Shown one piece after another: positions 56,569-64,000 of a stretch of DNA of 64,000 bases. Source of the DNA: Siphonodentalium dalli (lineage: Eukaryota; Mollusca; Scaphopoda; Gadilida; Siphonodentaliidae); contig CP136063.1 in the NCBI GenBank assembly GCA_032622095.1, positions 218,757,982-218,821,981 of the forward strand, written 5' to 3'. Each line of letters opens with the position of its first letter. The first letter of the stretch is position 1. Under the pieces are notes generated by a model. That model worked only from the letters and a program-made list of their open reading frames with translations, had not been told where the DNA came from and made no database searches. The position numbers and the translations under genes were made by a program.

Positions 56569-56620
56569 CGTCAACTTGCGGTGCTTGTGGATCATACACA
56601 CAGCTTCTTCCAATACACCA
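56569..56620 (-). CDS. Cassette 3, 52-bp exon
   Basis: Acceptor gtcattacag, donor gacg|gtaagt. Encodes WCIGRSCVYDPQAPQVD, phase 0 to 1. It carries two changes (EG to GR) at the W-C-x-x-x-x-C turn relative to its paralogues, so this module ends W-C-x-x-x-C without the usual Gly before the last Cys pair. A degenerate copy lies at 56835-56930. Confidence 0.83.
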
Positions 56621-57514
56621 CTGTAATGACAAAGGAATATTAAATTGTGTATATAGTAGAGTTATCTAGAATACTGTGTGAACGAACTATCGTGTTGCCG
56701 AGGAAATTGTTTTTTCCCAATTAGGTTGCTAATACAAATCTCAATTACTGCACTGCATAACTCTGGTAGTGGTAGCTCTGACAAAATAAATCATTATTTA
56801 ACAAGATTCGAAAAGGCATCATGTCAGAGAGGCTTATCTAGTCCAGGTGCTTGGGTTCAGACACACATCTGCATTCAATACACCAGGGAATGACACAAGT
56901 ATATTAATATGTTTACATATATAGCAGTGTTTTATAGAATTCATTGTCGCCGATAAAAAAAAGATTCTTCCCCTATCAGGTTATTGACCAAAATCGCATA
57001 ATAGCTCCGGAAATGTTAGCTCTGCAGAAAGTATATCTTCTTTTAATAGGGTTTGTTAATGCACTAGTTAGAATGTTATCTCCATATAATGCATGCATCA
57101 GTCACTCCCTAGTATACAATCTTGCTTCCTTTTGTTTGTTCTCAAGTAGAAGTAAAATTTGCACATATTAATACATTCGATTATATCTTTTTTTCAAAAT
57201 GTCGTTGAGTGTTGTGTTGTTCGTTACGACTTTTATATATATATATGGCTGCCGCAGACAGATTTATTCAAGTCATAGAATTTAAAAACGTCAGGTGAAA
57301 ATTTTACTTCAGCGTTTGTTTCGTGTTAGTCTAGTCCTACCATGGTAAATTTAAAGAGCTTGAGTTTCACTTATGAGCGAACAATTGCGGAGACATTCCT
57401 GCAAGCGAGAAAACTTTTGTTAACTTTTTGGTACAGTGTGTGAAGGCATTAGATATGTATCTCGTGTATTTATCGCTATATACCATACCCCAGGTTATTA
57501 TCCCAGCTACCAAA

Positions 57515-60010
57515 TTATATAGCCATAATAATGCGTAGGCTCAAATTGTATAGACATAATAATGCCTAGGCTCAAATTATATAGGCATAATAATGCATAG
57601 GCTCAAATTATATAGGCATAATCATGCGTAGGCTCAAAATATATAGGCATAATAATGCAAAGGCTCAAATCATATAGGCATAGTAATGCACAGGCTCAAA
57701 TTATATAGGCATAATAATGCACGGGCTCAAATTGTATAGACATAATAATGCGTAGTCTACAATTATATAGGCATAATAATGCAGAGGCTCAATTATATAG
57801 GCATAATAATGCGTAGGCTCAAATTATATAGGCATAATAATGCATAGGCTCAAATCATATAGGCATAATAATGCATAGGCTCAAATTATATAGGCATAAT
57901 AATGCATAGGCTCAAATTATATAGGCATAATAGTGCATAGGCTCAAATTATATAGGCATAATAATGCATAGGCTCAAATCATATAGGCATAATAATGCAT
58001 AGGCTCAAATTATATAGACATAATAGTGCGTAGGCTCAAATTATATAGGCATAATAGTGCGTAGGCTCAAATTATATAGGCATAATAATGCGTAGGCTCA
58101 AATTATATAGGCATAATAATGCGTAGGCTCAAATTATATAGGTATGATAATGCGTAGGCTCAAATTATATAGGCATAATAATGCGTAGGCTCAAATTATA
58201 TAGGCATAATAATGTGTAGGCTCAAATTATATAGGCATAATAATGCGTTGGCTCAAATTATATAGGCATAATAATGCGTAGGCTCAAATTAAATAGGCAT
58301 AATAATGCATAGGCTCAAATTAATTAGGCATAATTATGTGTAGGCTCAAATTATATAGACATAATAATGCGTAGGCTCAAATGAAACTGATCGTTATTCA
58401 TCGACATAATAATGCGTAGGCTCAAATGAAACTGATCGTTATTCATCGACATAATTTATACCTTATCCCTACTCACAAAGAAGGTAGACATAATAATGTA
58501 GGCTCAAAATATATAGGCATAATAATGCAAAGGCTCAAATCTTATAGGCATAATAATGCATACTAGTAGGCTCAAATTATATAGGCATAATAATGCGTTG
58601 GCTCAAATTGTATAGATATAATAATGCCTACGCTCAAATTATATAGGCATAATAATGCATGGGCTCAAATTGTATAGACATAATAATGCGTAGGCTAAAA
58701 TTATATAAGCATAATAATGCAGAGGCTCAAATTATATAGGCATAATAATGCGTAGGCTCAAATTATATAGGCATAATAATGCATAGGCTCAAATCATATA
58801 GGCATAATAATGCATACGCTCAAATTATATATACATAATAATGCATAGGCTCAAAATATATAGGCATAATAGTGCGTAGGCTCAAATTATATAGGCATAA
58901 TAATGCATAGGCTCAAATTATATAGGCATAATAATGCGTAAGCTAAAATTATATATAGGCATAATAATGCATAGGCTCAAATTATATAGGCATAATAATG
59001 CGTAGGGTCAAATTGTATAGACATAATAATGCGTAGGCTAAAATTATATAGGCATAATAATGCAGAGGCTCAAATTATATAGGCATAATAATGCGTAGGC
59101 TCAAATTATATAGGCATAATAATGCATAGGCTCAAATCATATAGGCATAATAATGCATAGGCTCAAATTATAAATACATAATAATGCATAGGCTCAAAAT
59201 ATATAGGCATAATAGTGCGTAGGCTCAAATTATATAGGCATAATAATGCATAGGCTCAAATTATATAGGCATAATAATGCGTAAGCTAAAATTATATATA
59301 GGCATAATAATGCATAGGCTCAAATTATATAGGCATAATAATGCGTAGGGTCAAATTGTATAGACATAATAATGCGTAGGCTCAAATTATATAGGCATAA
59401 TAATGCATAGGCTCAAATTATATAGGCATAATAATGCATAGGCAAAAATTATATAGGCATAATAATGCATAGGCTCAAATCATATAGGCATAATAACGCA
59501 TAGTCTCAAATTATATAGACATAATAGATAATAGTGCGTAGGCTCAAATTATATAGGCATAATAGTGCGTAGGCTCAAATTATATAGGCATAATAGTGCG
59601 TAGGCTCAAATTATATAGGCATAATAATGCGTAGGCTCAAATTATATAGGCATAATAATGCGTAGGCTCAAATTATATAGGCATAATAATGCGTAGGCTC
59701 AAATTATATAGGCATAATAATGCGTAGGCTCAAATTATATAGGCATAATAGTGTGTAGGCTCAAATTATATAGGCATAATAATGCGTTGGCTCAAATTAT
59801 ATAGGCATAATAATGCATAGGCTCAAATTATGTAGGCATAATTATGCGTAGGCTCAAATTATATAGACATAATAATGCGTAGGCTCAAATGAAACTGATC
59901 ATTATTCATCGACATAATAATGCGTAGGCTCAAATGAAACTGATCGTTATTCATCGACATAATAATGCGTAGGCTCAAATGAAACTGATCGTTATTCATC
60001 GACATAATTT
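57515..60010. repeat. 31-bp minisatellite, array 3, about 80 copies
   Basis: The same unit as arrays 1 and 2 extends for about 2.5 kb. Internal segments of several hundred bases recur (for example around 58700-58990 and 59030-59340), so growth included block duplications. It accounts for most of the extra length of block 3. Confidence 0.95.
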
Positions 60011-60092
60011 ATACCTTATCCCTACTCCCAAAGAAGGTAGACATAATAATGTGGAGGATCAAATGAAACTGATCGTTGAATTGAACACTAAC

Positions 60093-60203
60093 CCTGTTGT
60101 TTCCACAAGATGTCCCTCTCGCTGCGTCTACTGCACGGCACCGACCGGTGTCTCCTACACTGCACCACATTTTCCAACAGAGTGCATCGCCTGTTCCAAA
60201 ACC
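60093..60203 (-). CDS. 111-bp exon between PLAC-like exons 4 and 3: core of ADAM-Cys-rich module
   Basis: Acceptor ataatttacag, donor agg|gttagt; 37 codons, phase 0 to 0. It encodes GFGTGDALCWKMWCSVGDTG and RCRAVDAARGTSCGNNR. L-C-x-x-x-W-C and D-A-A-x-G-T-x-C-G are hallmarks of the ADAMTS cysteine-rich/disintegrin-like region. It differs more from the other two copies than they do from each other. Seven decoy acceptors lie to the right (60204-60590). Confidence 0.87.
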
Positions 60204-60590
60204 CTGTAAATTATATTAAAATGAGACAAAATAAAGACATTGACTGTTTCAAAACCCTGTAAATTATATTAAAATGAGACAAAATAAAGATATCGCCTGT
60301 TCCAAATTCCTGTAAATTATATTAAAATGAAACAAATAAAGACATCGACTGTTCCAAAATCCTGTAAATTATATTAAAGTGAGACAAATAAAGACATTGA
60401 CAGTTCCAAAATCCTGTAAATTATATTAAAGTGAGACAAATAAAGACATCGCCTGTTCCAAAATCCTGCAAATTATATTAAAGTGAGACAAATAAAGACA
60501 TCGCCTGTTCCAAAATCCTGTAAATTATATTACAGTGAGACAAATAAAGACATCGCCTGTTCCAAAACCCTGTAAATTATATTAAAGTGA
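60204..60590 (-). repeat. Decoy-acceptor array before the 111-bp exon at 60093, seven copies
   Basis: Same unit type as at 50322, with seven decoys after the true acceptor. Two variant units have ccaaattcctg or cctgcaaatt, which weaken or alter the acceptor. Confidence 0.93.
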
Positions 60591-60928
60591 GACATGTCTG
60601 ACCGCACTAAATATTAATTGGAAAATCAAACAATGGGAAATATTTCTACCTACTTTTTATGGTAAGAAATTTCCATTAGTTGAAATCTTGTCCCAAGTAG
60701 TTTACCACCCACCACCCATTTACTTGATTTCTGAATTACTCGTTGACGAGTAGTTCCATTATTATTATAGTAAAATTATGAATACTTCTGAACTTGTATT
60801 CGCTTTGAGTCTCTCTGTCGGCAACTTTTATTAAATGACGATGCCACCAGATGATTGACATATTATATACTTGAATATAACTGAATGGGAGAATCCATTT
60901 AGTATCTAAATGTTAAAACAGCACTCAC

Positions 60929-61269
60929 CGTGCAAACATATGAAGCCACGCCTATGGCTTCAGTGCACTGTTCCCTAGCATCATAAAGCTGACCCGGAAG
61001 CTGGGTGGTTGTTGTTGATCCTGTTGTTGGTGTTTTTGTTGTTCTTGTTGTTGGCGTCGTCGTTGTTGTTGGTGTTGGTGGATGTGGTGTTGGTGTTGGT
61101 GTTGTCGTTCTCATTGGCGTTGCTGTTGATGGTCTATTCGGGTCACACGCCGCACAACATCGTTTTCGGTAAAAACTGCTACGACACCTTGACGTACTCC
61201 GTCCTACCTCCTCGCATGTCGGTCCGTCACTAAACAATTTACCGACCTGGTCACCATACGGGCAGCTCT
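60929..61269 (-). CDS. Cassette 4 PLAC-like exon with Thr-rich linker
   Basis: Acceptor cttattttcag, donor acg|gtgagt; 341 bases, phase 1 to 0, 113 codons after the shared Glu. Six cysteines in the order SC, TC, RC, RCC, AAC, with FYRKRCCAACDPNRP, form the PLAC/ShK-like module. A Thr/Pro linker of about 45 residues follows, then LPGQLYDAREQCTEAIGV, the start of the next ADAM-Cys-rich module. The frame is fully open. Four tandem decoys of its acceptor lie just to the right (61270-61616). Confidence 0.85.
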
Positions 61270-61616
61270 CTGAAAATAAGATGGACGCATTATAAATACA
61301 TGCATAACAATTTACCGAGCTGGTCACCGAATGGGCAGCTTTCTGAAAATAAGCTGGACCCATTATAAATAAATGTATAACAATATACCGACCTGGTCAC
61401 CATACGGGCAGCTCTCTGAAAATAAGATGGACCCACTATAAATACATGTATAACAATATACCGAGCTGGTCACCATACGGGCAGCTCTCTGAAAATAAGA
61501 TGGACCCACTATAAATACATGTATAACAATATACCGAGCTGGTCACCATACGGGCAGCTCTCTGAAAATAAGAAGGACCCACTATAAATACATGTATAAC
61601 AATATACCGAGCTGGT
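61270..61616 (-). repeat. Decoy-acceptor array before the PLAC-like exon at 60929
   Basis: Four 72-base decoys plus a truncated fifth. On the - strand each has tattttcag and the SCPYGDQ coding start, then TAA after about 17 codons in exon phase. Confidence 0.93.
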
Positions 61617-62841
61617 CGCAAATGCAAGTGCACATCACATAATCCCATTATGGTACTCATTCTTTAACGTCACTTCTGAGAGTTTATGTTACCATTTCTT
61701 GTACCGTATAAGATTAATTTACTGTATAAGGTAATGTTCACCCAGAAAGAACATATACAATTGATTGATTCACTTTATTGCTTCGGGATAACAATCGACG
61801 TTTCAAACTCTACCCTGGAAAGATTGAAACGACCCGGCGTTGTTGCCATACGCTATTTATATTCCCGACTAGATTATTCGGTTTCAATATGTATCCATTG
61901 TAAGTTGCTATACATATAACAATAGATTAATCGGATAAGGTCCAAGCATACAATATATTGTGTGTATTATAACATTCATGATGCTAATACATATATATCC
62001 ATGTCCGCCTCCGGTTCTCATGGTTTTACGTCAAATGTAGTGATGGGCAAATAAATTTTAGATTGATATTGTGTATATGATTATCCACTCAATCATGGTT
62101 ATAGTGTGTCTGACATTTGCATAATGATGTCCCCAGAGGGTGAATTTAGTGACGCTATCCCACATAGCGGCCCAGCATCACCAAATCATCTTCTGGGAAT
62201 TATCTATAGTCTCAAATTAACATTGTATTTAGTTACTCTTTCCCTTCTGTTCAGTTTCTATATGCCCCTAATTTGCAGAAGATAAAATGAATAATCGAGA
62301 TCACTAATGTGTGACCATCACCAAATTCAATCTGATCCTAGGTCTCCCTTAACAGTTGAGGCCTACGCAGAATGAGGTTCACAGAGGGTGAATTTGATTA
62401 CGCTAGCCCGCTATGTAGTACGGTAGTTATATTCCCGAGCAGATGATTCGGTTTCCAAAATGACGATTCAATGCAAATCGTTGATATAACAAGTAAATAA
62501 GCATTATGATGTACAACTGTAAATTGTTGTGAATTATAGAAGGGACATGTTAAACTCCATTGGAACGTTAGTGGTGTGTTTCAGTTGCTAACCCTTATTT
62601 TACTAAATAATCATTGACGAGTAGTTCCCTTATGTAATGCTCAGATAATAAATTTGACATGTGTTGAACATATCATCTGAACATTTCCCACTAGTGAATA
62701 GGAATCCTTATGCACTTGTATTCTCTATTTGTCTACATGTCATCTGCTTTTGTTTCCCGAACAAGCCTCCACATGAATACCATATCATAACTATGTATAT
62801 AATTTAAAGTAATGGGATAAAGGTCCAAATTAACCACTTAC

Positions 62842-62893
62842 CGTCAAGTTGCGGTGCATGGGGATCAGACACACAGCTTCCTTCAATACACCA
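62842..62893 (-). CDS. Cassette 4, 52-bp exon: end of ADAM-Cys-rich module
   Basis: On the - strand the acceptor is gtcattacag and the donor gacg|gtaagt. It encodes WCIEGSCVSDPHAPQLD, phase 0 to 1. The W-C-x-x-G-x-C ending of ADAM_CR_2 modules is visible. The 111-bp exon that should precede it would lie to the right of the window by analogy with the other cassettes. A degenerate copy of this exon lies at about 63100-63190. Confidence 0.82.
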
Positions 62894-63278
62894 CTGTAAT
62901 GACAAAAGAATATTAAATTGTTTATATAGTAGAGTTATCTAGAATAATGTGTGAACGAACTATTGTGTCACTGAAAACAAAATTGCCCCCAATTTGGTTG
63001 CTGCCAAAAATCTAATACGTCAGAGTATAATTCTGATGCTTGTAGCTCTGAAGAAAACAATAATTATGTAACATGGTTCGAAAGGCGCTACGAGAGGCTT
63101 ATATAGTTCAGGTACATGGGGACATAAAACACAGCTGCATTCAATGCAACACTGGAATGACAAGCGTATATTCATTTGTTTACAAATATAGTAGTGTTTT
63201 ATATAATAACTAGCAGGTTAGCCCGCCACTGGCGGCAATCGTCCCATGGCTTTGTTCGAAACATGACATTTTGTTTTT

Positions 63279-63748
63279 CAATGAGTTAATTATGCCTTTT
63301 TAATCAAGAGAAATGATGGTCTCACCATGGACCAACAACAATTCAAGTAGGCTACAACTTTAGGGAAGTTTTCCCCACACCAATTCAATTTCCTGAGTAA
63401 CTGGGTTTGTATATTCCTGCCTATACATTCATTCATCTAATAGTTTCTTAATCCATTAATTATCGTTGTTCATTGATTCTTTAATTGAACTGAGTGGTCA
63501 GAATACAAAACTTAAAACGCGAGGAGACACATGAGATAATCAAAGAGTTAATTATGCCTTTTTAATCAAGAGAAATGATGGTCTCACCATGGACCAACAA
63601 CAATTCAAGTAGGCTACAACATTTGGGAATTTTTCCCCACACCAATTGAATTTCCTGAGTAACTGGGTTTGTATTTTCCTGTCTATACATTCATTCATTC
63701 ATCTAAGAGTTTCTTAATCCATTAAGTATCGTTGTTCATTGATTGTTT
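63279..63748 (+). repeat. Two direct copies of a roughly 205-bp block
   Basis: gagttaattatgccttttta through cgttgttcattgatt occurs at 63282-63480 and 63543-63745 with a few changes. This insertion interrupts the upstream intron of cassette 4; the interrupted sequence (agtgttttata/gttttatagaata) resumes after it. Confidence 0.85.
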
Positions 63749-64000
63749 TATAGAATAATGTGTGAACGAACTATCGTGTCGACGAGAAAAAAGATTCCCA
63801 CAATCAGGTTATTGACAAAAATCGCATATGCATGTAGCTCCGGTACTGTTAGCTCTGCAGAAAGTATATATTCTTTTAATGTGGTTTGTTAATGCACTAG
63901 TTAGAGGTTTATATCCATATAATGTATGCATCATTCACTCCCTAGTATACAATTTTGCTGCTTCCTTTCGTTTGTTCTCAAGTAGAAGTAAAAATTGCAC

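Larger units (their letters stand above)
46711..62893 (-). other. Gene model: tandem ADAM-Cys-rich/PLAC-like repeat protein, 5' incomplete
   Basis: Eleven exons on the - strand join in consistent phase from 62893 down to a stop at 46724-46726. They form a cassette of 111 bp (0-0), 52 bp (0-1) and 290-341 bp (1-0), present nearly four times. Each protein unit runs LPGQLYDAREQCTEAMGV, then LCxxM(W/Y)C, GTSCGNN, WCIEGSCV, then SCPYGDQVG...CEEVG...FYRKRCCAAC, then a Thr-rich linker. The first part matches the ADAM cysteine-rich domain (ADAM_CR_2) of ADAMTS and invertebrate reprolysins. The second has the spacing of PLAC or ShK-like modules (C-x-x-V...C...F-Y-x-x-x-C-C-x-x-C). Such modules normally follow an M12B protease domain, not seen here. 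The protein is probably secreted; function is inferred only. Confidence 0.82.

Noticed and set aside
49219-60010. Regular 31-bp repeats as a CRISPR array
   Set aside because: Units are directly contiguous with no unique spacers, and the context is an intron of a eukaryotic gene.

Overview
This window is AT-rich eukaryotic (metazoan) genomic DNA: short phase-compatible exons lie in long introns with GT/AG junctions, amid very many minisatellites, foldback elements and MITEs. It most resembles a marine invertebrate (a mollusc- or brachiopod-like lophotrochozoan, or a cephalochordate). I cannot fix the species, and nothing here is prokaryotic.

Gene 1 (+ strand, 2452-39700) is an SLC22-type organic ion transporter of the major facilitator superfamily. 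Nine exons join without a phase conflict: 2452-2666, 5131-5358, 7505-7707, 10499-10930, 28720-28854, 33181-33266, 35116-35236, 38833-38905 and 39551-39700. They give about 546 codons, from the glycosylated TM1-TM2 loop to a stop at 39698-39700. The N-terminal exon with TM1 must lie before the window or was not recognised.

Gene 2 (- strand, about 46711 to beyond 62893) is a tandemly duplicated, ADAMTS/reprolysin-like Cys-rich protein. A three-exon cassette (111 bp phase 0-0, 52 bp phase 0-1, 290-341 bp phase 1-0) repeats almost four times. Each cassette encodes an ADAM cysteine-rich (ADAM_CR_2-like) module, a six-cysteine PLAC/ShK-like module and a Thr-rich linker. The last, 3'-terminal exon (46724-47313) has one in-frame TGA in an otherwise open frame and a polyadenylation signal just after the final stop. 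No metalloprotease catalytic domain is in the window.

The most striking feature is a pattern shared by both unrelated genes. The DNA at intron 3' ends (polypyrimidine tract, AG, and the first 15-50 bases of the exon) has been copied, often tandemly, upstream of the true exon. It occurs as a 20-copy minisatellite (intron before 5131), as about five copies before 28720, one copy before 33181, kilobase-scale duplications before 10499, and copies around 35116. In gene 2 it occurs as 51-54 bp arrays before every 111-bp exon and 72-bp arrays before two of the PLAC-like exons. Most copies hold a plausible decoy acceptor followed by a stop or frameshift. I recall (unchecked) that minisatellites overlapping exon-intron boundaries were reported at the amphioxus Adh locus under the name 'mirage'.

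The rest is repeats. Many TTAA-flanked MITEs with different terminal repeats are present, several carrying a distinctive twin-hairpin module; one can be dated against empty paralogous sites. There are also an hAT-like element with an 8-bp target duplication, a 5'-truncated LINE with 33-bp target duplications, a 177-bp near-perfect palindrome, a 385-bp satellite, and 29-bp and 31-bp minisatellites, the last reaching about 2.5 kb.
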